From: a virus
Length of the DNA stretch: 64,000 nt
Reading direction: 5' to 3' (one strand)
Virus record (IMG/VR): IMGVR_UViG_3300025703_000001
Span: 22,324 to 86,323 of that record
This document shows positions 1 through 6,838 of this stretch, in pieces. The position numbers were made by a program, and so were the translations under genes. The notes under the pieces were generated by a model, which saw nothing but the letters and a program-made list of their open reading frames with translations, was not told where the DNA came from and searched no databases. How positions within the stretch are numbered: the first letter of the stretch is position 1; each line of letters begins with the position of its first letter.

Positions 1-156
1 CTCAACGGTGCAACGCTTCGCGCCGCTGGCGCAGCAGTCGCAGGTCACGCCGTCTGGCGCTGGCTCGGGTCCACCAGTAGGCGTCATGTTCGACATCTGG
101 ATGTCGTGCGGGAACGTGTCTGAGAAATCTTCCTCAATCATTTGGTCATCCGTCAT
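1..156 (-). CDS. Small acidic Cys-containing protein, C-terminus cut by window edge
   Basis: The reading frame opens with ATG at 156 and runs off the left edge with 52 codons visible. It starts MTDDQMIEED and carries a tight cysteine group (TCDCCASGAKRC), as in small zinc-binding phage proteins. It overlaps the end of the next gene upstream by 11 bases. The N-terminus resembles a variant of the recurring M-x-[ED]-x3-[IF] motif (D3, I7). Function unknown. Confidence 0.6.
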   Translation of the reverse strand, partial: MTDDQMIEEDFSDTFPHDIQMSNMTPTGGPEPAPDGVTCDCCASGAKRCTVE

Positions 157-319
157 GATTATCCGCAACCACCTTCATCTTGCCAGCAGATCCGACGTAC
201 GGACCGTTGGGACCAGCGACCTTGCCGCTACCACAACCTGCGCACTCCACCCAACAGGATAGTCCAGAACCGCGCACAATGGGGTTGTGTTTTGTTGGAA
301 TGTCGGGGATTTCAAACAT
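146..319 (-). CDS. 57-aa hypothetical protein with CxxC pair and shared N-terminal motif
   Basis: ATG at 319 overlaps the stop of the preceding gene by 8 bases, as at many junctions here. The protein begins MFEIPDIPT, an exact match to the recurring motif M-x-E-x3-I-x-T, encoded by a GAA-N10-TTC 16-mer at 298-313. A single CAGC pair follows in a Gly-rich context. No family recognised. Confidence 0.65.
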   Translation of the reverse strand: MFEIPDIPTKHNPIVRGSGLSCWVECAGCGSGKVAGPNGPYVGSAGKMKVVADNHDG

Positions 320-701
320 AGATTTGGCACTCCGTGAACCGAACCGCACCCACCGTGTCGGGCGGACACTCAGGCATCGCCTCGTCATCAGGGAACCGCT
401 CCGCTCGATAAGTGTGACGAGGGTTCAGCCACTTTCGGTCCACATCCTCTAGCTGCTCTGCCCACCCGTCCATCTTGGCGTTGTCCCAAAGCGCCTGAAT
501 AAACCACCGTCGGTCCCAGTGACCTACGGCATAGGCAACTTCTCCGTCTTCGTCTGTCGTCACGAACGGCACCGTCACATAGGTCCCATGCCGGAATCTC
601 AGCACCGACCACCACCAGCGCCATCCACGGCCAACGACTCGCATGTTCAACTTAGGACGGCTAGAACTGTCAAACGGTTGAAAGTTCTCGTTTTCGGTCA
701 T
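312..701 (-). CDS. 129-aa hypothetical protein
   Basis: Start chosen at ATG 701, with an AGGA about seven bases upstream and a TGATG overlap with the previous stop; ATG 707 is in frame but has no room for a ribosome site. The N-terminus MTENENFQP matches the recurring motif and contains a 16-mer at 680-695. The protein is rich in Trp and Arg (GRGWRWWWSV) and ends in an acidic region. No known domain seen. Confidence 0.65.
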   Translation of the reverse strand: MTENENFQPFDSSSRPKLNMRVVGRGWRWWWSVLRFRHGTYVTVPFVTTDEDGEVAYAVGHWDRRWFIQALWDNAKMDGWAEQLEDVDRKWLNPRHTYRAERFPDDEAMPECPPDTVGAVRFTECQIYV

Positions 702-1213
702 CACCATGTCCTGTGCTGTTCGTGGACGGATTCCTGACCATCGTAGTCATGGATGTACCATTCCGCATCCGATGGCACCTCTACAATTCGTAGCTTGGCG
801 TGTTCGCCGTCCGCTTCCTTGCCCAGTTCCCTGACGACGCGAACCAAAAGAGGGTGGGAGCGGTTGTCGCTGAGCCAGCAATCCCACAAGTAATCAGGAG
901 CGTTGAAACTCAGTCCACCACGGTAAATGATTTCGCCTTCGACATCCTCGGTATCGTCGCTGTAGTCGATCACGGGAACGCCCCACTCAATCAACCTCTG
1001 GTAAGCGGCCTGGCTAATGCCAAAACCACCCCAGCATCCATTCACGACTACCGAATTGTGCAACTCCTCTTGGATCGGGAACATCTTGGCGTGATCCAGA
1101 CAGGCGCGTCCGCCCCATCCTTCCGCATGGTTGTCCATCACGTAGTGAGTGGCCGGATTCTGGCACTTGACATAGTTCTGCGGGTCTTCCCACCGTCCGA
1201 GTTCGCAAGTCAT
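701..1213 (-). CDS. 170-aa hypothetical protein, first full-length gene after an early promoter
   Basis: ATG 1213 lies seven bases after AAAGGA; ATG 1219 is in frame but too close to it. The N-terminus has a zinc-ribbon look (TCELG ... VKCQNPATH ... CLDHAK), followed by a mixed alpha/beta region. It is the second ORF downstream of the promoter at 1283-1311, after a 16-codon leader ORF. No function assigned. Confidence 0.7.
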   Translation of the reverse strand: MTCELGRWEDPQNYVKCQNPATHYVMDNHAEGWGGRACLDHAKMFPIQEELHNSVVVNGCWGGFGISQAAYQRLIEWGVPVIDYSDDTEDVEGEIIYRGGLSFNAPDYLWDCWLSDNRSHPLLVRVVRELGKEADGEHAKLRIVEVPSDAEWYIHDYDGQESVHEQHRTW

Positions 1214-1225
1214 GGTCATGTCCTT

Positions 1226-1276
1226 TCAGACTAGCAGCTGGGTGCTGCCGATCTCTGTTGTCTGTGTTTTGTTCAT
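1226..1276 (-). CDS. 16-aa leader ORF, probably leaderless
   Basis: ATG 1276 lies seven bases downstream of the -10 hexamer at 1283-1288, where transcription should begin, so it would be translated from a leaderless message. The peptide is MNKTQTTEIGSTQLLV. Its stop lies just before the AAAGGA ribosome site of the next gene. It may only recruit ribosomes or couple translation. Confidence 0.4.
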   Translation of the reverse strand: MNKTQTTEIGSTQLLV

Positions 1277-1282
1277 GTATCT

Positions 1283-1311
1283 ATTATGCGCCTGTGTAAC
1301 TCAGTTGTCAA
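1283..1311 (-). promoter_or_regulatory. Sigma70-type early promoter (TTGACA-17-CATAAT), leaderless arrangement
   Basis: On the minus strand TTGACA (1311-1306) is followed by exactly 17 bases and CATAAT (1288-1283), then seven bases to ATG 1276. Spacer and ATG distance match the promoters at 6482, 14831, 21015 and 22588. The -35 overlaps the last codons of the gene at 1301-1525. Confidence 0.8.
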
Positions 1312-1525
1312 GCATCTTTTCTTCACGCGCTACAGCCCACCCGCGTTCATGTAGCCCGACCAGCATGAGAAATGCTAGATGAGAGGCAGACGACGGCACA
1401 ACGTGCCCGTCAAGTGCAGACTTGATGTCTTGATAGGCGGGGTGACTCATCCACCATCCTTCGGCACCTGAAACTTCAGCCACCATTACAGCACGCACTC
1501 TTCCCATCGCAATCTCCACCATCAT
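1301..1525 (-). CDS. 74-aa hypothetical protein
   Basis: Start placed at ATG ATG (1525/1522), giving MMVEIAMGRVRAVMVAEV, a beta-rich start followed by a helical C-terminus. The frame stays open to 1618, overlapping the upstream gene by 143 bases; even with this start 50 bases overlap. That overlap is long for this region, so the start is uncertain, or a frameshift joins the two. Confidence 0.5.
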   Translation of the reverse strand: MMVEIAMGRVRAVMVAEVSGAEGWWMSHPAYQDIKSALDGHVVPSSASHLAFLMLVGLHERGWAVAREEKMLDN

Positions 1526-1724
1526 GCCAACACTGACGCCTTGAATTCGGCCACTCCACGACTTCAAGTTGGTCGCGGTCAAACAAGTAGGGGTTTTCCA
1601 AACTTCCGTCACCGCCAATGATTCTTGCCCTAGCTACGGGCGACCGGAACCCCGTACGCTCTTGGTAGCCAACAGCCACTCTCATGAACTCATCTGGCGT
1701 TAGAAAGTTTATCTTTTCAACCAC
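1476..1724 (-). CDS. 82-aa hypothetical protein with shared N-terminal motif
   Basis: Begins MVEKINFLTPDEF, matching M-x-E-x3-F-x-T, with a 16-mer at 1703-1718. It overlaps the previous gene by 16 bases. The last 20 residues are Cys/His-rich (CWHDGGDCDGKSACC) and overlap the next gene in another frame, so the true C-terminus is not certain. Confidence 0.55.
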   Translation of the reverse strand: MVEKINFLTPDEFMRVAVGYQERTGFRSPVARARIIGGDGSLENPYLFDRDQLEVVEWPNSRRQCWHDGGDCDGKSACCNGG

Positions 1725-1999
1725 GGGGCCTCCAGCGGTAGATTCTCAAACGCGTAGCGACGTATTACGCGCAGACGAGCCTCTTCGGACCCATCATAGT
1801 GGTAGTCAATCAATACGGACTGAATGCAGCGGAGACGCTTTGCCTGTTCGGCATCGGTCTCTTGGCGCACGGACTCCCAGTCTATGGGTGGTGGGGTATA
1901 GCCGCCAGACGGCACCGAGGACGCCATGGTGAACCCTTGGCTATCTGGATTAGCATCAGCCGCTGCCTTGATTGTCTGAATTCTATCCTTTTCAGTCAT
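1709..1999 (-). CDS. 96-aa hypothetical protein with shared N-terminal motif
   Basis: ATG 1999 forms an ATGA overlap with the previous stop. The N-terminus MTEKDRIQT is a clear example of the recurring motif (16-mer at 1978-1993). The rest is helical, with a Pro-rich linker (GGYTPPPIDW). No domain recognised. Confidence 0.65.
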   Translation of the reverse strand: MTEKDRIQTIKAAADANPDSQGFTMASSVPSGGYTPPPIDWESVRQETDAEQAKRLRCIQSVLIDYHYDGSEEARLRVIRRYAFENLPLEAPWLKR

Positions 2000-2169
2000 G
2001 GTTCGGCTCTGGCGGCGGCTGCGTCCAACGTGTTGCCTCTACCGATGTACTCGAGCGCCAAGCGCAGCCGGGTGATCTCGTCCCTCAGCCGCTCCACGTC
2101 CATCTCACGCGCTGCCAGCGCAGACAACACGCCAGCGACATACTCGATGCTGAATGCCCTGTCACTCAT
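1996..2169 (-). CDS. 57-aa helical protein
   Basis: ATG 2169, stop 1996. The protein MSDRAFSIEYVAGVLSAL continues into a charged helix with heptad-like leucines (ERLRDEITRLRLALEYIG). It fits between its neighbours with ATGA overlaps on both sides, which supports it despite its length. Confidence 0.6.
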   Translation of the reverse strand: MSDRAFSIEYVAGVLSALAAREMDVERLRDEITRLRLALEYIGRGNTLDAAAARAEP

Positions 2170-2237
2170 CCATCTCTCCCGTCATGGGGTGCGGCGGCTG
2201 GGTGCGAGCAGCAGAAGACGGGCTGTAGCTCCCTCAC
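2166..2237 (-). CDS. 23-aa bridging ORF
   Basis: GTG 2237 encodes VRELQPVFCCSHPAAAP and a short tail; its stop overlaps the next ATG (ATGA). Residue 3 is Glu and residue 7 is Val, so it loosely follows the micro-ORF pattern. Support is positional only. Confidence 0.3.
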   Translation of the reverse strand: MRELQPVFCCSHPAAAPHDGRDG

Positions 2238-2291
2238 GGTGTCACGTCCTCTTGGGCCAGGGCTGCGGCGGTCGGGCAAGGCCAGAACTTT

Positions 2292-2447
2292 TCACATTCG
2301 TTGCAGTAGTAGTCGCCCTAGCTCTGCTATGCGGGCCTCGGCGGCGTCCAGTTCGTCGCTCACCTTGAGCCATGCGGCATAGTTGGCGTCCCGCTCTTGC
2401 TCCATGCGTTCAGCACGTTTGCGCCAGTAGAGCGTGGCGTCAGTCAT
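2292..2447 (-). CDS. 51-aa coiled-coil protein, paralogue of the gene at 12300; possible frameshift
   Basis: ATG 2447 overlaps the previous stop by 8 bases. The protein begins MTDATLYWRKRAERMEQE and is nearly identical over 34 residues to the start of the gene at 12300-12539 (MPDTTLYWRNRVERTEKE). The frame stops at 2292, but the next frame from just before 2300 reads GDYYCNECEKFWPCPT, a convincing zinc-knuckle tail without a start codon. Either the gene is frameshifted here or a +1 shift occurs near the CTAGGGC. Confidence 0.55.
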   Translation of the reverse strand: MTDATLYWRKRAERMEQERDANYAAWLKVSDELDAAEARIAELGRLLLQRM

Positions 2448-2646
2448 CGAAGCCACCGAGCCGATTCAGGAGGTCGTCCCGCTCTTGGCGCAGAGCACCT
2501 AATTGGCGTTCAGCGTCATCTAGTAATAGCCGCAGGTGGTCCCGTTCCAGCTCTAGTTCGCTGCACCGCTGCTCGGCGGCGTTTCTTTGGGACATGGCGA
2601 CGGCGAGACTATTTTCTAGGCTATTGATGTATGAGTAATCACCCAT
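2440..2646 (-). CDS. 68-aa coiled-coil protein
   Basis: A nearly continuous charged helix (SELELERDHLRLLLDDAE) with leucine heptads predicts a coiled coil. The N-terminus MGDYSYINS is a D3/I7/S9 variant of the recurring motif. ATG 2646 and the stop of the upstream gene overlap by 8 bases. Possibly a small oligomeric adaptor; function unknown. Confidence 0.6.
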   Translation of the reverse strand: MGDYSYINSLENSLAVAMSQRNAAEQRCSELELERDHLRLLLDDAERQLGALRQERDDLLNRLGGFDD

Positions 2647-3094
2647 TGTCGGCCTCTGCGAGAATCACACCAAGTCCTCTCCAGTCCAGCGGTGGGGCGG
2701 CGATCTCGTTCTCCATCACCCATTCACGCACCTTGGCAAATAATGCGGCGTACTCAGTCATCACGTCGTCAGCCAATGTGATAACTGTGTCGCTGGTGTC
2801 GCTCGCCCCTGGCGGATGATCCAGTTTGGAGCGTTCCCACGCTTGTCTTGCGGCGGTCAACATGGTTGGTAGCTCCTTTGGTCCAGCTGGATCAACCCGT
2901 AGGGCCATCAGCCACGGCGCTCGGCTCAACACTGCTGAGCGGTCATGTCCTTTGGCGTTGAGGTAGTCGTGGCGAAACTGGTCAGCCTCGGTATAGCTGG
3001 AGCAATACTCGTAGCCGTCCTCGTGGTCACAGCAGATGAGTTTGAGCACCCACGGTTCGGTGCGCTCCGGGTCAATCGTGTCGCTGTAGTGCAT
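2639..3094 (-). CDS. 151-aa protein with a domain duplicated in the gene at 4014
   Basis: Residues about 3-56 (SDTIDPERTEPWVLKLICC ... TEADQFRHDYLNAKGHDR) match residues about 120-170 of the 4014-4604 product almost position for position. This is a small domain with a CC pair and a HDY-x3-KGHDR motif, used alone here and behind a coiled coil there. The TGATG start/stop overlap at 3094 supports the start. Family unknown. Confidence 0.65.
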   Translation of the reverse strand: MHYSDTIDPERTEPWVLKLICCDHEDGYEYCSSYTEADQFRHDYLNAKGHDRSAVLSRAPWLMALRVDPAGPKELPTMLTAARQAWERSKLDHPPGASDTSDTVITLADDVMTEYAALFAKVREWVMENEIAAPPLDWRGLGVILAEADNG

Positions 3095-3441
3095 CAGGCG
3101 TCCTTTCGCTCGGGGCGTGGGTCAGCCAGAGCAGCCACGAGTGCGTAGTAATGCAAGGCCAGGTCGGGGTCTAGGGCATTCGCTTCGACGTAGACCCGTG
3201 CCGCAGCTTCGATCAATCGCAGCCGCTCCACGTCCTGAGTCGGGGCCTTCAGCGATAGATCGGCTAGTCCCTGCAGCGACTTACGCAGCTTGTCGTACTC
3301 ATCTTTGAGTGTGCGGAGTGCTGCCTTCGCATCATTTCCCATTCCTTCGGCATCACTTCTTGGCAGGTTGACCTCAATGCGCACGGTATGGTTCCAGGTA
3401 TTCTGTTCGCCACGACCCTCAGTTGTCAGATTCGTAGGCAT
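3094..3441 (-). CDS. 115-aa hypothetical protein, helical
   Basis: Start set at ATG 3441, preceded by AGGAGG with a seven-base spacer, rather than further upstream in the open frame. The N-terminal 35 residues look extended (HTVRIEVNLPRS). The rest is helical and ends in HYYALVAALADP, resembling the C-terminus of the 12532 product (PYYRAVAAAAL). Unknown function. Confidence 0.65.
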   Translation of the reverse strand: MPTNLTTEGRGEQNTWNHTVRIEVNLPRSDAEGMGNDAKAALRTLKDEYDKLRKSLQGLADLSLKAPTQDVERLRLIEAAARVYVEANALDPDLALHYYALVAALADPRPERKDA

Positions 3442-3479
3442 CTCAGACCTCCTGTTAGAAATCTTGTCTTTTCCTTCAC
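3426..3479 (-). CDS. 17-aa micro-ORF of the junction family
   Basis: GTG 3479 overlaps the stop of the previous gene (GTGA); the peptide VKEKTRFLTGGLRCLRI has the pattern M-x-E-x3-F-x-T with a 16-mer at 3458-3473. It contains the AGGAGG of the next gene and overlaps its start. Confidence 0.4.
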   Translation of the reverse strand: MKEKTRFLTGGLRCLRI

Positions 3480-4021
3480 GCCAAATTCTCCTCTGCCCAC
3501 TTGCAGTATGCCGCGAACTCTTCTGGGGTGTTGTACTTTTCCCGTGCGGCCCGGTCCATCTTGTGATATCCGGCATCAGGATTGCTTCGGGACGGCAGGG
3601 CGAAGTTCTCTGGAGGATAGTAGTCCATTGGCGGTTGCGAGTATCCAGCGGCTTCTAGGGCGTCTCTCACAACGGCCCAGACTGGATGTTCGGAGCGGTC
3701 AGGGTAATCGGGGTCGTCGCTGCCCATCAGGAGCCAATCTCTTGTTTCGTTGCTCCACCAGTTAGAGTTGCCGATTCTGTTGCGACGGGCCACCATGGGC
3801 GTCCAGGTGATCCAAATCCCCTCGTCCTCGGCGCGCTTGGTAAAACACCATGGACAGATCAATCCGCCATGTCGATGCATCAGCTCGTCCCACAACGGTT
3901 GCGGCGAATGCCAAATTAGTCCGTTAAAGCCTCCGCAGTCCTGGCATGGTTCCGTTCCCGTGATCTCATAGCGCGGGGCGGCGTGTTTTTCTTCTGAAGG
4001 AATAGCGTTGCTTTCACTCAC
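3476..4021 (-). CDS. 181-aa protein with zinc-ribbon cysteines
   Basis: Two CxxC pairs (CQDC, residues about 26-29; CPWC, about 56-59) suggest a bound zinc. The N-terminus MSESNAIPS is the recurring motif (16-mer at 4000-4015), and ATG 4021 overlaps the previous stop by 8 bases. The C-terminal half is Asp/Trp-rich. No family identified. Confidence 0.7.
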   Translation of the reverse strand: MSESNAIPSEEKHAAPRYEITGTEPCQDCGGFNGLIWHSPQPLWDELMHRHGGLICPWCFTKRAEDEGIWITWTPMVARRNRIGNSNWWSNETRDWLLMGSDDPDYPDRSEHPVWAVVRDALEAAGYSQPPMDYYPPENFALPSRSNPDAGYHKMDRAAREKYNTPEEFAAYCKWAEENLA

Positions 4022-4604
4022 CGTATTCTGCCACCCTCTCCTGCACTACCGTTTGCCGGACTTCTTCTGCTCCATTTGCCGTTAGCTTTAAGATAGCCTG
4101 GCGGTCATGTCCCTTGGCGTCAAGATAATCATAGCGGAACCGATCAGCCTCCGTAAAGGTCTGGAAATACTCAAAGCCGTCAGAATGGCCACAGCAGATC
4201 AGTTCCAGCACCCAGGGTTCATATCGTGTCTCGTCAATGGTATCGCTGCACACGCACAGAGAACACCGTAAATCAGGCGCCGGATCGACGGAACCGCCTG
4301 ATCCGTATTCGGTGCCAGGATCGTCTCCATAGAGAACCGCGTGCAGCCTGTTCGCCAGTTCGATCAGACGCGACTTTGGCTCATCTATCGGCAGTTGGCC
4401 CGGATACATGAAATCGAGGAAATCGCGAGCAGTGAGCAACGAAGAGCGTTGCCTCGTGGCGGTGACAAGCAGGGCGTCGCGCTCCTCAATCACATCATCG
4501 AGCGTCTGACCTAGTTCGGCGCGCTCCTCAGTTAGCCGCGTGACAAGCAGTGAGACCTTGTTCAGCTCATCCTGTAAGTTTTCAATAGTTGGATCAGTTT
4601 CCAT
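4014..4604 (-). CDS. 196-aa coiled-coil protein with duplicated C-terminal domain
   Basis: Residues 1-65 form a coiled coil (TRLTEERAELGQTLDDVIEE). Residues about 120-170 repeat the SDTID ... KGHDR domain of the 2639 gene, including the ICC pair. The start ATG 4604 lies inside the end of the upstream gene. The combination suggests an oligomer presenting the small domain; its role is unknown. Confidence 0.65.
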   Translation of the reverse strand: METDPTIENLQDELNKVSLLVTRLTEERAELGQTLDDVIEERDALLVTATRQRSSLLTARDFLDFMYPGQLPIDEPKSRLIELANRLHAVLYGDDPGTEYGSGGSVDPAPDLRCSLCVCSDTIDETRYEPWVLELICCGHSDGFEYFQTFTEADRFRYDYLDAKGHDRQAILKLTANGAEEVRQTVVQERVAEYGE

Positions 4605-5034
4605 CGACCAGCCTCGCTCGGAATGGGCATCTCACCGGATGACCCACGTACTCGCCGCAGCCTGGACACTTCAACGACTCCAAGCTGCATGGTTCGGTGC
4701 CCCCGTCGCCGTAAGGGCAGGTCTCTCGCCAATGTTGCACACCGTCGCATTCGCACAGTGCGTCAAGGGTGTCCTCCGTCAGTTTGGCGGCGGCTTCCGC
4801 CTGGTGTGATTCCCATGATCCCCCCTCTTGCAATGCACGCTTCAATGCTGCGTTCTCTGCTCTGAGCTGTTCACTGAGCTGCTCCAAGAGCACGTGCGAT
4901 TGCTCAAGCGTCTTCGCGCGGTTCATCCACTTGACGAACCGCTCCTCGTCTATGACCGCCTGGGCTTTCAGGGTGTCCAGCTCCTTCTCCATCTCTCGAT
5001 ACCGGTCGGAACGGCTGAACCTGGGTGCGCTCAC
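4594..5034 (-). CDS. 146-aa coiled-coil and zinc-ribbon protein
   Basis: GTG 5034 is preceded by AGGAGG at a good distance and is preferred to GTG 5070 in the same frame. A long coiled coil (residues about 10-85) leads to a Cys-rich end (CECDGVQHW, CPYGDGG, CPGCGEYVGHPVRCPF), probably one or two zinc ribbons. Unknown function. Confidence 0.65.
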   Translation of the reverse strand: MSAPRFSRSDRYREMEKELDTLKAQAVIDEERFVKWMNRAKTLEQSHVLLEQLSEQLRAENAALKRALQEGGSWESHQAEAAAKLTEDTLDALCECDGVQHWRETCPYGDGGTEPCSLESLKCPGCGEYVGHPVRCPFRARLVDGN

Positions 5035-5092
5035 GGTCTCCTCCTGTTCGTATTTGCTGGCGAAATACACCGTTATCTAGGGAGTTTACGTA

Positions 5093-5114
5093 CGTATAGC
5101 GTTTCTGCTATACG
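5093..5114. repeat. Perfect 8-bp inverted repeat in an intergenic gap
   Basis: CGTATAGC, a 6-base centre, then GCTATACG. It lies in the 108-base gap between the genes at 4594 and 5143, just after a micro-ORF stop. It could be an operator or a small hairpin; there is no T-tract. Confidence 0.5.
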
Positions 5115-5146
5115 AAATTTGTCTGAATAGCTGTACTTTCCTTCAT
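5108..5146 (-). CDS. 12-aa micro-ORF of the junction family
   Basis: ATG 5146 forms ATGA with the stop of the previous gene; the peptide MKESTAIQTNFV fits M-x-E-x3-I-x-T, with a 16-mer at 5125-5140. No gene start follows directly, so here the micro-ORF ends a coupled run and leads into the inverted repeat. Confidence 0.4.
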   Translation of the reverse strand: MKESTAIQTNFV

Positions 5147-5382
5147 GATTCCTCCGTACAGTGAATCCAGGGTCGACCTTCGGAATCATAACCGCACGCA
5201 CGATCCGAACCGCACGTCGCGCAAATGGTTCCTATAGACCTTTCTGGATCAGGTTCCCAATCGTACTCAACTTCCACAACATCGGTGCCGTTGAAAACAT
5301 GGTCCCAAAATTCCCCATCATCCATAGAGTCTCGCAAATCGGCTTCTGGACACAGATGGCGGAACGGACGAACCTCGGTCAT
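5143..5382 (-). CDS. 79-aa acidic zinc-ribbon-like protein
   Basis: ATG 5382 (or TTG 5391) follows AGGAGG. Residues 1-7 (MTEVRPF) loosely fit the recurring motif. A CATC pair and a later Cys near the C-terminus (CATCGSDRACGYDSEGRPW) suggest a degenerate zinc finger. No family identified. Confidence 0.6.
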   Translation of the reverse strand: MTEVRPFRHLCPEADLRDSMDDGEFWDHVFNGTDVVEVEYDWEPDPERSIGTICATCGSDRACGYDSEGRPWIHCTEES

Positions 5383-5384
5383 GG

Positions 5385-5600
5385 CTACCAAGTTCCTCCT
5401 GCCATTTCGTACAGATCGTCGGCCAGCACTTTGCAATGAGACACCAGTGTTCCAAGATCCAACGAATTGGCCGTGCCCTCTTCTGCCTTAAGTGCGTAAC
5501 CGTACGCCAGCCCCGCCACTGACGCCAGAATTTGCGTTGGTGACGGCGACAACGATTCAGCTCGCTCAAACAGTTCCGTTTGAATATCGGGGGCACTCAT
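5385..5600 (-). CDS. 71-aa hypothetical helical protein
   Basis: ATG 5600 forms ATGA with the previous stop. Starts MSAPDIQTELFERAES; entirely helical with no Cys pairs. Unknown. Confidence 0.6.
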   Translation of the reverse strand: MSAPDIQTELFERAESLSPSPTQILASVAGLAYGYALKAEEGTANSLDLGTLVSHCKVLADDLYEMAGGTW

Positions 5601-5914
5601 GGGGCGCATATCCCGTTTTCACGCAGGTACGCGTCGGCCAACGTTTCCGCAACCTCCTGCACCCTCTCATCTGTGGCGTCGTCGTCCACGCCAAGCAATT
5701 GACGCCGCACCCAGCCGCTCACTTCAGATCGACTGGGCATGGTGTCCCATCCAAAATCCGACGAATGGCACCGAACGTAATCCCACCCGTAGGTGAACGG
5801 ATATCGGGTCGGAATGTATCGCTCGGGATTCGATGGACGCCCCTCTATCTGAGCAATCGTAGCGTCAACGCTACCCAGGAAGTCTTGCGTCTGAATAGGG
5901 CTACTTTCATCCAT
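5597..5914 (-). CDS. 105-aa hypothetical protein with shared N-terminal motif
   Basis: ATG 5914 follows GAGGAG and overlaps the upstream stop (TGATG). The N-terminus MDESSPIQT matches the recurring motif exactly (16-mer at 5893-5908). The body ends in a helix (ERVQEVAETLADAYLRENG). No domain recognised. Confidence 0.65.
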   Translation of the reverse strand: MDESSPIQTQDFLGSVDATIAQIEGRPSNPERYIPTRYPFTYGWDYVRCHSSDFGWDTMPSRSEVSGWVRRQLLGVDDDATDERVQEVAETLADAYLRENGICAP

Positions 5915-6315
5915 CACTCTTCTCCTCGCCATTTCAGGTGGCTACGTCCCTCGTCGGTCATCATGGGGACCAACGCTGCGGCGGTATCCGAGACAGTCCA
6001 ATCTACGCCGTCCTGGCAACCCCACCCGGTATAGTCGTTCCACGCCTCCAGATAGCCCCAGCGCCCATCAGCGAAGCGCATCACACCATATAGCGACAGC
6101 TCCGTGCCGATGTCCTCATCGTCACCATTAGATGTCCACCAGATTTCCACGACTTCGCTCGGGACAGGACGGTCCTCAATCAGAGTGCCAGTAACGTCTC
6201 GCCACTGGTAAGAGGCTTCCGTAATGGAGCGCCACTCGCTGTAGCCGTAGTCACTACGGGCCAACGGCTCTGGCAACCCTTTGGGTGGTGAAGGAAAGCC
6301 CACGATTTCAGACAT
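5914..6315 (-). CDS. 133-aa hypothetical protein with shared N-terminal motif
   Basis: Start at ATG 6315, overlapping the previous stop by 8 bases, rather than upstream in the open frame. Begins MSEIVGFPSPPKG (motif; 16-mer at 6294-6309). Trp- and acid-rich, probably beta-structured. Unknown. Confidence 0.65.
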   Translation of the reverse strand: MSEIVGFPSPPKGLPEPLARSDYGYSEWRSITEASYQWRDVTGTLIEDRPVPSEVVEIWWTSNGDDEDIGTELSLYGVMRFADGRWGYLEAWNDYTGWGCQDGVDWTVSDTAAALVPMMTDEGRSHLKWRGEE

Positions 6316-6475
6316 TGCGCGTATCCCAACACTCTTGCAGCCATTCCTGGTTGCACGCCACGCACACGTCAGGGTACTCCTGCGGGTCGTAACTCTCGTA
6401 GCCAGCGATGACCTCGGTCTCGCCACAGTAGATGCACTTACCCTCTCGGGTCGCCGTCTTCATTGCGTTGGTCAT
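6308..6475 (-). CDS. 55-aa zinc-ribbon protein, leaderless start
   Basis: ATG 6475 lies seven bases after the -10 hexamer of the promoter at 6482-6510. Two CxxC pairs (CIYCGE and CVACNQ, about 20 residues apart) form a textbook small zinc ribbon. It is the first gene of the transcript running to about 5143. Confidence 0.75.
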   Translation of the reverse strand: MTNAMKTATREGKCIYCGETEVIAGYESYDPQEYPDVCVACNQEWLQECWDTRNV

Positions 6476-6481
6476 AAATCA

Positions 6482-6510
6482 AGTATGCGCCTCGGTGTCG
6501 TCTATGTCAA
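6482..6510 (-). promoter_or_regulatory. Sigma70-type promoter (TTGACA-17-CATACT), leaderless
   Basis: Minus strand: TTGACA 6510-6505, 17-base spacer ending GAGGCG, CATACT 6487-6482, then seven bases to ATG 6475. The spacer end and ATG spacing closely match the promoters at 1283 and 21015. Confidence 0.8.
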
Positions 6511-6556
6511 GCCGTTTGACCTGCGATTGTATAGAAAATTGGTGGCGGGTGAGGTA

Positions 6557-6637
6557 TCAAGCAACTTTTCGGTTACTCTGCCGTCGCCGTAGTGCCGAAC
6601 CGATGCATTCCCATTCTCCGTTTACGTGCCGTCGCAC
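6557..6637 (-). CDS. 26-aa possible small protein
   Basis: GTG 6637 after AGGAAAG encodes VRRHVNGEWECIGSALRRRQ and six more residues. Basic, no homology seen. Weak support, but it fills an otherwise empty stretch between the gene at 6659 and the promoter. Confidence 0.3.
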   Translation of the reverse strand: MRRHVNGEWECIGSALRRRQSNRKVA

Positions 6638-6658
6638 TCTTTCCTGACCACCTGCTAA

Positions 6659-6838
6659 CTATAGTATATCTTTCGTTTGAATCCAGGAGTATTCAGACAT
6701 CAGAACGGTGCCACCGACTCTCGATTCCCCACGGTGGACTTCCCGCGTAATCGGCCCCGATATCCGAAAGTTAAGGGTTAGCTCGTGACACGGGCGTGCT
6801 GGTTTGTTGATCGTGTCGTTACACCACACCGTTCTCAT
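6659..6838 (-). CDS. 59-aa hypothetical protein ending in the shared motif
   Basis: ATG 6838 forms ATGA with the previous stop. The C-terminal 13 residues, MSEYSWIQTKDIL, match the recurring motif from an internal ATG (6697), with a 16-mer at 6679-6694. This may be a micro-ORF that fused in frame to an upstream gene, or that is also translated on its own. Confidence 0.55.
   Translation of the reverse strand: MRTVWCNDTINKPARPCHELTLNFRISGPITREVHRGESRVGGTVLMSEYSWIQTKDIL

Noticed and set aside
1799-2382. Plus-strand frames of 136-189 codons
   Set aside because: They cover several overlapping minus-strand genes with coupled starts; Arg/Ser-rich sequence without motifs.
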